Counted from the first letter of the stretch, positions 1 through 5,978 are shown. The stretch is 6,146 bases of DNA from Methanomicrobiales archaeon (GCA_028678555.1 JAJRDF010000092.1:1-6146); one strand, 5' to 3'. The notes: a model not told the origin generated them from the letters alone. Program-made: numbers and translations.

Positions 1-133
1 GGGCAACGAGGGACCTGCGGGAAAGCGGGAAGGAGTCATGCACCCCCCTTCCCATAGTGAGGAACGCCCTGCCCAGGAGGAAAAGGCCCAGCAGGGAGAG
101 GAGGACGACGAAAAGGAAACTGGCGAGCTGCAT
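1..133 (-). CDS. N-terminal fragment of an unidentified membrane-anchored or secreted protein (runs off the window)
   Basis: The first 44 codons read from an ATG at 133-131 to the window edge without a stop, so the gene is partial. Residues 3-20 are an unbroken hydrophobic stretch (starts MQLASFLFVV, then LLSLLGLFLL), followed by GRAFLTMGRG and a more polar part with HDSFPLSRR. This is what a signal anchor or first transmembrane helix looks like; no charged n-region precedes it. No strong Shine-Dalgarno is visible; a GAGAT lies about 10 bases upstream. The start is 58 bases after the stop of the MFS gene on the same strand, so it could be cotranscribed. I do not recognise the family. A competing frame starting further upstream (ATG near 168) is also open but gives a Ser/Pro-rich low-complexity product, so I prefer the hydrophobic one. 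Confidence 0.5.
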   Translation of the reverse strand, partial: MQLASFLFVVLLSLLGLFLLGRAFLTMGRGVHDSFPLSRRSLVA

Positions 134-191
134 TGTCTGGATCTCTTTCTTCCGGCAGATATCTCCATCGGCGCCAGGAAGAAGGGGCCGT

Positions 192-1412
192 TCAATCTGC
201 AGCCCGATCCGGCCCCCGGGGGATCACCCGGAGCACCGCGGGCACCGAGAGGATCTGGAGTGCGGCAGAGATGATGATCAGGAGAGGGATCATATCCCGG
301 TCATACAGGAGGCCGAAGGCCACGCTGCCCAGAAACCAGGCCCCTCCGTATACCGTGTTGAAGATGCCGTAGGCCGTGCCCCGCCGGGAGACGGGCACCA
401 TGTCCGCGACGGCAGCCCGCAGGATCGTCTCCTGTGCCCCCAGGGAGACTCCCCAGATCGAGGCGGCGAGCGCAGCGGCCGGCAGGGCGGCGGCAGGGAA
501 CTCCGTGGCCTGGAAGGCAAGGAATGCCACGGGCAGGTTGAGGACCGGGATCACCACCAGCACCGCAAGGCCGGAGCGGTCGTAGGCCCGGCCGATCAGG
601 AGGGCGCCCACGGCATCCATCCCCATCGCCAGGGCATACAGGAGCGGGATGACCGCTTCAGGCAGCAGGGAGGCCGCCCGCAGGTGGTATGCGACCAGCG
701 GGAAGGCCACAAACCCTGCCATCGTGAGGGCAGTGAAGAGTGCATAGGGAACGAACACCGGCGGGATTCCGTTACCCGGCACCGCATCCTTCCCGCCGGA
801 TCCCAGCTCCATCTGCACCGGGTCCGGTGCCCGCATCCGTGCGGCCAGGAGCGATGCGGCAAGGAAGAGCATGGGCACCCCCAGCACCAGGAACCCGGCC
901 CGGTACCCTTCCAGGCCCGAGAACCCTGCAACGAATACCGCCGTGAAGACCAGCGGACCGACGATGGCCCCCACCTGGTCCAGGGCCTCGTGGAGGGCAA
1001 ACCCCCATCCCCTCCCCACCCTGCTGGACGCATGGGAGAGGATGGCATCCTTGGAGGGGGACCGGATACCCTTTCCCATCCGCTCCACGAGATAGAGCAT
1101 CGCGGCAATCTCCCAGCTTCCTGCGAATGCCAGCAGGGGGACCGCGATGAGCATGCCATAGCCTGCGGCCAGAAAGAGCCAGTACCGCCTTGTCTGGTCA
1201 GCCAGGTAGCCGGAGGCGAGCCGCAGACCGTATCCCAGGAGCTCCCCCAGGCCGGAGACCAGGCCGACGACCGTCGCGCTGCCGCCCAGGAGGAGGAGGA
1301 AGGGGCCGCTCACCGCCCAGGCCCCCTCGTACATGACATCGCCGCAGAGGGAGACGAGCCCGAGGAGCAGGATGATCTCAAGGGCCCGTGCCCGCTTCTC
1401 ACCCTCGGCCAT
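192..1412 (-). CDS. Major facilitator superfamily (MFS) transporter, substrate unknown
   Basis: A 406-residue integral membrane protein with the hydrophobicity pattern of a 12-helix MFS carrier, and the usual length for the family. Helices cluster in two halves (about 12-190 and 218-398) joined by a polar loop around 192-217 (MRAPDPVQ, GSGGKDAVPG). The loop between helices 2 and 3 holds GYLADQTRRYW (68-78), matching MFS motif A (GxLaDrxGrr). The helix 4 region has ERMGKGIRSPSKDAILS (110-126), typical of an MFS subgroup with a conserved GKGIR(S/T)P.(K/R)DA motif. Residues 344-362 (RRGTAYGIFNTVYGGAWFL) echo the same subgroup. It would move a small solute across the cytoplasmic membrane, probably by proton coupling; the substrate cannot be read from sequence. 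The ATG at 1412 is preceded by GGGAG about 11 bases upstream. It lies 109 bases beyond argB, separated from it by a T5 tract, so it may be its own unit. An arginine or ornithine exporter role is possible but only suggested by position. Confidence 0.88.
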   Translation of the reverse strand: MAEGEKRARALEIILLLGLVSLCGDVMYEGAWAVSGPFLLLLGGSATVVGLVSGLGELLGYGLRLASGYLADQTRRYWLFLAAGYGMLIAVPLLAFAGSWEIAAMLYLVERMGKGIRSPSKDAILSHASSRVGRGWGFALHEALDQVGAIVGPLVFTAVFVAGFSGLEGYRAGFLVLGVPMLFLAASLLAARMRAPDPVQMELGSGGKDAVPGNGIPPVFVPYALFTALTMAGFVAFPLVAYHLRAASLLPEAVIPLLYALAMGMDAVGALLIGRAYDRSGLAVLVVIPVLNLPVAFLAFQATEFPAAALPAAALAASIWGVSLGAQETILRAAVADMVPVSRRGTAYGIFNTVYGGAWFLGSVAFGLLYDRDMIPLLIIISAALQILSVPAVLRVIPRGPDRAAD

Positions 1413-1502
1413 TGTCCCGGATCTCCCTGTGGCGGCGCTTCATCCCTCTGGCACCTTCCATTCCCGTTCCCGGATCAGCCAGGGCTGGCGGCGGGATCTC
1501 GG

Positions 1503-1507
1503 AAAAA
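1503..1507 (-). terminator. Oligo-T terminator-like tract after argB
   Basis: On the minus strand the argB stop (TAG at 1524-1522) is followed 14 bases later by a run of five T (GATCCTTTTTCCG). Archaeal RNA polymerase commonly terminates at short T-runs without a strong hairpin, and this is the only T-run in an otherwise GC-rich gap. It would end the arginine operon before the MFS gene. Five T is at the short end, so read-through is likely. Confidence 0.45.
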
Positions 1508-1521
1508 GGATCTGGGGTTCT

Positions 1522-2391
1522 CTAGGCCGAGATCATGGTCCCTACGCCGGCGTCAGTGAAGAGCTCCAGGAGCAGGTTGTGCTCCCGGTTGCCGTTCAGG
1601 ACATGGGCATAGGCGACGCCATGCTTCACGGCCCGGAGGCATGCCGAGATCTTGGGGATCATCCCGCCGGAGACGGTCCCGTCATCGATCATGTGGTCCA
1701 GCTCGGTGGCGGTGAGCCTCCGGAAGACCTCCCTGCGGTCGCTGTCCATGACACCGTCCACGTCCGTCAGGTTGACCAGCTTGTAGGCGTGCAGCGCGAT
1801 GGCGATCTCCCCCGCGGCGGTATCGGCATTGATGTTCAGCGAGTTGCCCTCCCGGTCGATGGCGATGGGGGCAACCACCGGGATGTAGTCCTTCTCGAGG
1901 AGCGTATGGAGCACCGCCGGGTCCACCTGTTCGATCTCGCCCACGAAACCCAGGTCCACCTCCTGCAGCTCCTCCCCGTTCTTCACCTGCTGGACGTCCA
2001 TCTTCCGGGCGATCAGCAGGTTGCCGTCGTTCCCCGAGAGGCCGACCCCCCGGGCACCGCAGCGGGCGATCAGGGAGACGATACCGTCATTGATCTTGCC
2101 CACGAGCACCATCTGGGCGATCTCCAGCGTATCCCGGTCAGTGATCCGGAGGCCAGCCACGAACTTGGGCTCCTTGCCCATGGCCTTCATCTTCTTCGTG
2201 ATCTCCGGCCCGCCGCCATGGACCAGCACCACCTTCATGCCCACGTAGCGGAGCAGCACCGCGTCCCGGATCGCCATCTCCAGGATGCGCGGGTCCACCA
2301 TCGCGTGGCCGCCCAGCTTGATGACAATGGTCTTCCCGTGGAACTTCTGGATGTACGGCAGTGCTTCCATCAGCACCTGTTCCCGCTTCAT
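1522..2391 (-). CDS. argB: Acetylglutamate kinase (N-acetyl-L-glutamate 5-phosphotransferase), arginine-sensitive type
   Basis: The 289-residue protein phosphorylates N-acetylglutamate with ATP, step 2 of ornithine/arginine synthesis in the cytoplasm. It has the amino-acid-kinase fold: VIKLGGHAM at 23-31 with catalytic Lys25, the glycine loop VLVHGGGPE at 55-63, the substrate-binding segment GLRITDRDTLEIAQ at 80-93, the NINADTAAGEIA patch at 187-198, NLTDVDGV at 207-214, and GGMIPKI at 242-248 with the phosphate-contacting Lys247. The N-terminus (EALPYIQKFHGKT, 9-21) matches the extra helix of hexameric arginine-inhibited kinases. The C-terminus H271..LLLELFTDAGVGTMIS matches their arginine-site signature. 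Arginine feedback inhibition is therefore likely (inference). The usual GLSGKDG is GLSGNDG here (Asn121). The ATG overlaps the argJ stop as ATGA and has a good Shine-Dalgarno inside argJ, so the two are translationally coupled. It is the last gene of the operon. Confidence 0.97.
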   Translation of the reverse strand: MKREQVLMEALPYIQKFHGKTIVIKLGGHAMVDPRILEMAIRDAVLLRYVGMKVVLVHGGGPEITKKMKAMGKEPKFVAGLRITDRDTLEIAQMVLVGKINDGIVSLIARCGARGVGLSGNDGNLLIARKMDVQQVKNGEELQEVDLGFVGEIEQVDPAVLHTLLEKDYIPVVAPIAIDREGNSLNINADTAAGEIAIALHAYKLVNLTDVDGVMDSDRREVFRRLTATELDHMIDDGTVSGGMIPKISACLRAVKHGVAYAHVLNGNREHNLLLELFTDAGVGTMISA

Positions 2392-3539
2392 GTCGTGTAC
2401 CTCCCGTTGATCTCCACGTACTTCTCCGTGAGATCACACCCCCATGCCGTCGCCTCACCCTCGCCCGCGGCGAGATCCAGCTCAAACACCACCTGGTTCC
2501 CTCCCATCGCCGCCTTCGCACGGCTCAGGTCTGCCACGATCACCCCTTCCTTGACCATCGGTGCCCGCATCTTCCCCCCGCCTACCCAGAAGGAGACCTG
2601 GTCGGGGTCGAAGGCCACGCCGGCCCTCCCCGCGGCGGCGATCACCCGCCCCCAGTTGGGATCCTCGCCGTAGACCGCGGTCTTCACCAGGGGCGAACCT
2701 GCCACGGTCCTGGCCACCTGGGCGGCGGAGCGCTCATCCGGGGCGCCCCTCACCCGGACCTCAATCAGCTTGGTGGCCCCCTCGCCATCGATGGCCACCT
2801 GGCGGGCCAGGGAGCGACAGCACTCCTCCAGCGCGGAGGCGAACTCGGCGGAGGAGGGCTTCCCCCTGAGACCGGTGGCCGTGCAGAACGCGACGTCGCT
2901 CGTACTCTCGTCGCCATCCACCACCACCCGGTTGAAGGTCCGGCTGACGGCAGAGCGGAGGGCCGTGCGCAGTTGTCCTGCGGAGATGCGGGCATCGGTG
3001 TACAGGAGCGCAATCATGGTCCCCATGTTGGGCGCGATCATCCCGCTCCCCTTGCAGATGCCCGCCACCGTGAAGGTCCGCTTCCTGACCAGCGCGTGCT
3101 TCTCCACGAGGTCCGTGGTCATGATGGCCCTCGCGGCGGCGGTTTCGCCTTCCCCGCTCCGGGCCAGGCGGGGTGCGATCATCCCGCACTGGCGCCGGAT
3201 CAGGGAAAGGTCCAGGTACCGGCCGATGACTCCGGTGGAGGCCACCCCAACCCGTTCCGGATCGGAGCCCAGGCATTCGGCCCCGATCCTGCACATCGCT
3301 TGCGCGTCGGCGAGGCCCCTTGCGCCGGTGTAGGCATTGGAGCAGCCGCTGTTCACCAGGATCCCGTCCAGCCTGCCCTTCCGGATCCGGTCCTGCATCA
3401 GGATGAGGGGTGCCCCCTTCACCCGGTTCGAGGTAAAAACCGCGGCCGCGGTACCGGACGCCCGGACCAGGGCCAGGCCGTACTTCCCCTCCTTGATCCC
3501 GGCCGCTTCCACTCCCTGGACAGCACAGATGGATTTCAT
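2388..3539 (-). CDS. argJ: Glutamate N-acetyltransferase / ornithine acetyltransferase
   Basis: The 383-residue ArgJ transfers the acetyl group from N-acetylornithine to glutamate (steps 5 and 1), making the pathway cyclic. Some ArgJ enzymes also use acetyl-CoA; sequence alone does not settle which type this is. The precursor self-cleaves before a threonine that becomes the nucleophile: here GEGATKLIEV, with Thr256, so an alpha chain of about 255 and a beta chain of about 128 residues are expected. The oxyanion-hole motif STGVIG is at 101-106. KGSGMIAPNMGTMIALLYTDA at 163-183 (quoted in part: GSGMIAPNMGTM) and the C-terminus DLTEKYVEINGRYTT are hallmarks. The usual NSGNANAxTG loop reads NSGCSNAYTG (63-72), with a Cys in place of Asn. 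The start codon overlaps the CBS gene's TGA (ATGA) and has a modest GGGGA six bases upstream, so translation is probably coupled to the CBS gene. Length and start agree with the family. Confidence 0.96.
   Translation of the reverse strand: MKSICAVQGVEAAGIKEGKYGLALVRASGTAAAVFTSNRVKGAPLILMQDRIRKGRLDGILVNSGCSNAYTGARGLADAQAMCRIGAECLGSDPERVGVASTGVIGRYLDLSLIRRQCGMIAPRLARSGEGETAAARAIMTTDLVEKHALVRKRTFTVAGICKGSGMIAPNMGTMIALLYTDARISAGQLRTALRSAVSRTFNRVVVDGDESTSDVAFCTATGLRGKPSSAEFASALEECCRSLARQVAIDGEGATKLIEVRVRGAPDERSAAQVARTVAGSPLVKTAVYGEDPNWGRVIAAAGRAGVAFDPDQVSFWVGGGKMRAPMVKEGVIVADLSRAKAAMGGNQVVFELDLAAGEGEATAWGCDLTEKYVEINGRYTT
2399..2405 (-). promoter_or_regulatory. Ribosome binding site of argB inside the end of argJ
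   Basis: The minus strand reads GGGAGGT, seven bases before the argB ATG at 2391. It lies within the last codons of argJ and fixes the ATGA-overlap start as the real one. A strong site at a coupled junction suggests that argB can be initiated independently as well as by ribosomes finishing argJ. Confidence 0.7.
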
Positions 3540-4018
3540 GCGCTGTCCCCGGAGCCCGATGCCACGCCCCGGACGATGTCCTCCCGTGCCACGATGCCGA
3601 CGAGCTTCCCTCCCCGGACCACCGGGAGGCGGGCGATCCCCTCGTCCAGCATGAGGGACGCGGCATCCTCGATCTCCACGTCCTCCTCCACCGTGACGGC
3701 GGGGGAGGTCATCACCTCCCGCACGGGCCGGTTGCCGATGTCCGAGAGGGCCTCCTTCGTGCGGGTCCAGTTGATGTACTCCCGTACCGGGACCTCCAGG
3801 ATCTCCAGTGGCGCCGGGAGCCAGAGGTCATCGCTGGGCCCCTTTGTTTTCAGGAGGCTCATGATATCGGACTCGGTGATCATCCCCTCCACCCGGCCGC
3901 CCTCCACGACGGGCAGACCGCCGATATGCCGCTCCCGCAGGAGCGCCGCCGCTTCCCGGATGGTGGTCCCGGGTGTCACAGTGACCGGATCCCGTGTCAT
4001 CACGTCACGGACTTTCAT
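3536..4018 (-). CDS. Two-CBS-domain protein embedded in the arginine operon
   Basis: A 160-residue soluble protein made of a tandem CBS pair (Bateman module) and nothing else. CBS1 is about 1-58 (MKVRDVMTRDPVTVTPGTTI, then HIGGLPVVEGG and GMITESDI). CBS2 is about 97-155 (RPVREVMTSPAVTVEEDVEI, then IARLPVVRGGKLVGIVAREDI). The 38-residue linker (LWLPAPLEILEVPVREYINW at 65-84) resembles one I associate with archaeal stand-alone CBS proteins. CBS modules bind adenosine ligands such as AMP, ATP or SAM. The ribose-contacting T/S-x-x-D pattern is intact in CBS1 (Thr48, Asp51) but in CBS2 is A-x-x-D (Ala144, Asp147), so the two sites may differ. The gene lies between argC and argJ, 14 bases after argC, and overlaps argJ by ATGA. 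A role as an adenylate or SAM sensor for arginine enzymes is inference; no effector domain is present. Confidence 0.92.
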   Translation of the reverse strand: MKVRDVMTRDPVTVTPGTTIREAAALLRERHIGGLPVVEGGRVEGMITESDIMSLLKTKGPSDDLWLPAPLEILEVPVREYINWTRTKEALSDIGNRPVREVMTSPAVTVEEDVEIEDAASLMLDEGIARLPVVRGGKLVGIVAREDIVRGVASGSGDSA

Positions 4019-4023
4019 CGCAT

Positions 4024-4033
4024 CCTCCCCTCC
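4024..4033 (-). promoter_or_regulatory. Double Shine-Dalgarno of the CBS gene, adjoining the argC stop codon
   Basis: The minus strand reads TAGGAGGGGAGGATGCG before the CBS ATG at 4018. The first three bases are the argC stop codon, whose G is also the first base of a GGAGG. A second core, GGGGAGG, ends five bases before the start. This strong site makes the 4018 start convincing and lets ribosomes terminating on argC reinitiate on the CBS gene. Confidence 0.75.
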
Positions 4034-5019
4034 TACGGGAGCACCCCGGCGCCCCGGAGGCCGTCCTTCTCGTCAAAGCCGCACATCAGGTTCATGTTCT
4101 GGATCGCCTGCCCGCTGGCCCCCTTCACCAGGTTGTCGATGGCCGAGACCACGACGGCCCGCCCCTCCCGCACCTCGACGGAGAGGTCGCAGAAGTTGGA
4201 TCCCCGGACTCCCGCCAGCGTGGGGGCCTGGTACCGGACAAAGAACTCCTTCTCGTAGAACTTCCGGTACATCCTCTCCACCTCCTCCTGCTCCATGGTC
4301 CCATCCAGCAGGATGTGGGCCGTGGTCAGGATCCCCCGGTTCACCGGGACCAGGTGGGGGGTGAAGTAGCAGGGCGCTTTCGAGCCCAGGCGGGCCAGTT
4401 CCATCTTCATCTCTGCCAGGTGCCGGTGGGTGGTCCACTTGTAGGCCCCCACGTTGTCAGCGACCGAAGGGTAGTGGGTGGTGGCCGATGCAGTGTTTCC
4501 TGCGCCGGAAACACCCGTCTTGGAGTCAAAGACCACCGCTTTCGCATGCTTTGCGAGGGGGGCCGCGGCCAGCGTCGCCCCCGTGGGGAAGCAGCCCGGG
4601 TTGGAGACGGCTTTCGCACCCCGGACCTCCTTCCGGTGCAGCTCGCAGAGGCCGTAGGGCATCTCGAAGTAGTCCGTGTGGGTGACGCCGTACGTCTTCT
4701 CGTACACGTCCTTCGGCAGCCGGTAGTCGGCGGAGAGGTCCACCACCCGGATCCCCCGCTGGAGCAGCTTTCCCGCGTACTGCATGGCCGCCGTATGGGG
4801 CACCGCAAGGAACGCCAGGTCCGCGTCCAGTGTGTCCACGTCCGGGTTCGTGAACACGAGGTCGGTCAGGCCCTTCAGGTGGGGCTGGTCCGAGACCACG
4901 GGTTTGCCCGCCAGCTTCCGCGAGGTGGCGACGGTCACCTCGGCCTTCGGATGGGTGAGCAGCAGACGGATCAGGTCGCCGCCGGTATACCCGGAGGCCC
5001 CGATGATCGCAATTTGCAT
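4033..5019 (-). CDS. argC: N-acetyl-gamma-glutamyl-phosphate reductase
   Basis: The 328-residue enzyme reduces N-acetylglutamyl 5-phosphate to the semialdehyde with NADPH, step 3 of ornithine synthesis, in the cytoplasm. The N-terminal dinucleotide-binding loop is GASGYTGGDLIRLL (7-20). The catalytic cysteine is Cys143 in SNPGCFPTGATLA, and the semialdehyde-dehydrogenase-fold segments FDSKTGVSGAGNTAS (164-178), HRHLAEM (198-204, with the conserved His/Glu), and PHLVPVNRGIL follow in order. DLSADYRL at 94-101 is another family mark. Length is slightly short of the common 340-350 but no motif is missing. It is the first gene of the arg operon, 24 bases after the ADP-ribosylglycohydrolase stop. 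No Shine-Dalgarno precedes the ATG at 5019, which fits a leaderless transcript from its own promoter; cotranscription with the upstream gene remains possible. The next start upstream, at 5026, is out of frame. Confidence 0.97.
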   Translation of the reverse strand: MQIAIIGASGYTGGDLIRLLLTHPKAEVTVATSRKLAGKPVVSDQPHLKGLTDLVFTNPDVDTLDADLAFLAVPHTAAMQYAGKLLQRGIRVVDLSADYRLPKDVYEKTYGVTHTDYFEMPYGLCELHRKEVRGAKAVSNPGCFPTGATLAAAPLAKHAKAVVFDSKTGVSGAGNTASATTHYPSVADNVGAYKWTTHRHLAEMKMELARLGSKAPCYFTPHLVPVNRGILTTAHILLDGTMEQEEVERMYRKFYEKEFFVRYQAPTLAGVRGSNFCDLSVEVREGRAVVVSAIDNLVKGASGQAIQNMNLMCGFDEKDGLRGAGVLP

Positions 5020-5040
5020 AGCATATGATGTGAACGAGAA

Positions 5041-5050
5041 AAGTTAAGGC
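5041..5050 (-). promoter_or_regulatory. Weak TATA-like element for argC and the arg operon
   Basis: On the minus strand the AT-rich CTTAACTTTTC lies about 26 bases upstream of the argC ATG, the distance expected for a TATA box of a leaderless archaeal transcript. It overlaps the last codons and the TAA stop of the ADP-ribosylglycohydrolase gene, with an A-run just before it. The match to the archaeal consensus (TTTATATA-like) is poor. The call rests on spacing, local AT content in a GC-rich background, and the absence of a Shine-Dalgarno. Confidence 0.3.
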
Positions 5051-5949
5051 TTTTTGTCGTGGATTTCCTGCAGCATCTGGCCCAGAACCACGATCCGCTG
5101 CCTGTTCTCCACTGTTTCCACGAGATTCGCGGGGAGAGCAGGCAGACCGTCCCGGGCCCCCGCGTAGGCCCCGCAGATGAAGGCGATGGTGTCGGAATTG
5201 CCCCCCACGTGGGCAGCGGCCACCAGGAGATCAGCCGCATTCGCGTACCGCGCTGCGAGGAAGAAGGCAAGGGGCAGCGTCTGGAAGACCGAGACGTCGT
5301 TTCCCGTGAGGGTGATGGCCCGTTCCAGCGGCATCCCCTCCGCTTCCCGGGCGAGCGCGTTCCGGATCTTCTCCCCCAGGTCCTGATCCTCGGTGGCGGC
5401 CACGTCCCGGGCCAGGGAAAGGGCCTCGGGAGACCCGTGCAGTGCATGGTGCAGCAGCATGCCCACGGTGGTGGCCGCGGCGATGGCGGCCGGATGGGTG
5501 TGGGTCACGCTGCAGGCGATGGCGATCCGCTCCCTCACCTCCACCGGGTCAGGGGAGGAGAGGGCGAAGGGAACCGCCACCGGAACGCACCCTGCTGTCG
5601 TGGAGAGGACACCGGCCCCCTCCATCTTCCCCCCCAGCAGGTGCTGGCAGGCGGACTGGACCGCCCCGTCCGGGAACCGGAGGAGTTCGTCCCGGTACAG
5701 GTCCCGGAGGGCCCGGGCGTACCGGTCCGTGGTGAATTTCCGCCCGGCCACGAGCTCTGCGACGAGGAGCATCACCTGGGTGTCGTCCGTGTACTGGCCG
5801 GCCTGGAGCGCGTCGTTGGGATGCCCCCGCCAGGCCCTGCGGAATTCGCAGGCCGAGCGCTTCAGGTTGACCGGGTTTCCCTCGTTGGGCATCCCAAGCG
5901 CGTCCCCGATGGCCGCCCCCATCAGGCAGCCGGTGAACCGATCCTGCAT
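5044..5949 (-). CDS. ADP-ribosylglycohydrolase (ARH/DraG family)
   Basis: From the ATG at 5949 the protein has 301 residues and begins MQDRFTGCLMGAAIGDALGM, the standard ARH start. These enzymes remove ADP-ribose from proteins or related acceptors using two magnesium (or manganese) ions. The first metal motif is YTDDTQVML (53-61; Thr54, Asp55, Asp56). HTHPAAIAAA (150-159) and GGNSDTIAFICGAYAGARDG (249-268) are the other hallmarks. In the last motif the first of the two usual acidic metal ligands (GGDxDT) is Asn251; Asp253 and Thr254 are kept. The usual GxAMR(I/V)APL segment is also diverged (AGCVPVAVPFAL, 119-130). An in-frame GTG at 6024 would give 326 residues, but its extra 25 residues resemble no ARH N-terminus and cover the presumed promoter, so I reject it; GTG 5955 is possible. 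It lies between a trpB2-like gene and argC with no clear functional link; its target is unknown. Confidence 0.9.
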   Translation of the reverse strand: MQDRFTGCLMGAAIGDALGMPNEGNPVNLKRSACEFRRAWRGHPNDALQAGQYTDDTQVMLLVAELVAGRKFTTDRYARALRDLYRDELLRFPDGAVQSACQHLLGGKMEGAGVLSTTAGCVPVAVPFALSSPDPVEVRERIAIACSVTHTHPAAIAAATTVGMLLHHALHGSPEALSLARDVAATEDQDLGEKIRNALAREAEGMPLERAITLTGNDVSVFQTLPLAFFLAARYANAADLLVAAAHVGGNSDTIAFICGAYAGARDGLPALPANLVETVENRQRIVVLGQMLQEIHDKKP

Positions 5950-5953
5950 GGTC

Positions 5954-5966
5954 ACAGTGGTACTGT
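5954..5966. repeat. Small inverted repeat between TATA-like element and ADP-ribosylglycohydrolase start
   Basis: The plus strand reads ACAGTGGTACTGT: two perfect 5-base arms (ACAGT / ACTGT) around three bases. It ends four bases before the start codon and lies where transcription would begin. A regulator binding here would block the promoter. Arms this short also arise by chance. Confidence 0.35.
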
Positions 5967-5978
5967 CGGAAGGCGGGG

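Noticed and set aside
1285..1305. AGG-type trinucleotide repeat in the MFS gene
   Set aside because: It encodes a leucine-rich stretch of a transmembrane helix (LLLLGG) and is explained by codon choice for Leu. It is not a separate repeat element.
57..1559. 500-codon plus-strand open frame
   Set aside because: It is antisense to the MFS gene, and its product is rich in Gly, Arg, His, Pro and Gln with no domain, as expected for the complement of GC-rich coding DNA.
1333..2673. 446-codon plus-strand open frame
   Set aside because: It lies antisense to argB and the end of argJ, which have full family motifs. The product is His/Asp/Val-rich with no fold signature.
4015..4023. Minimal frame ATG-CGA-TGA just before and across the CBS start
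   Set aside because: It is a two-codon frame created by the GATGCGATGA wording at the start site. It is too short to judge and is likely chance.
2361..4364. 667-codon plus-strand open frame, the longest in the window
   Set aside because: It spans the antisense of argJ, the CBS gene and part of argC. The product is low complexity (Pro/Arg/Ser-rich at its end) and crosses several real gene boundaries.
3994..5028. 344-codon plus-strand open frame opposite argC
   Set aside because: It is an antisense shadow of argC. Its composition is rich in Val, Arg, His and Gly, with no motif and no promoter or ribosome site.
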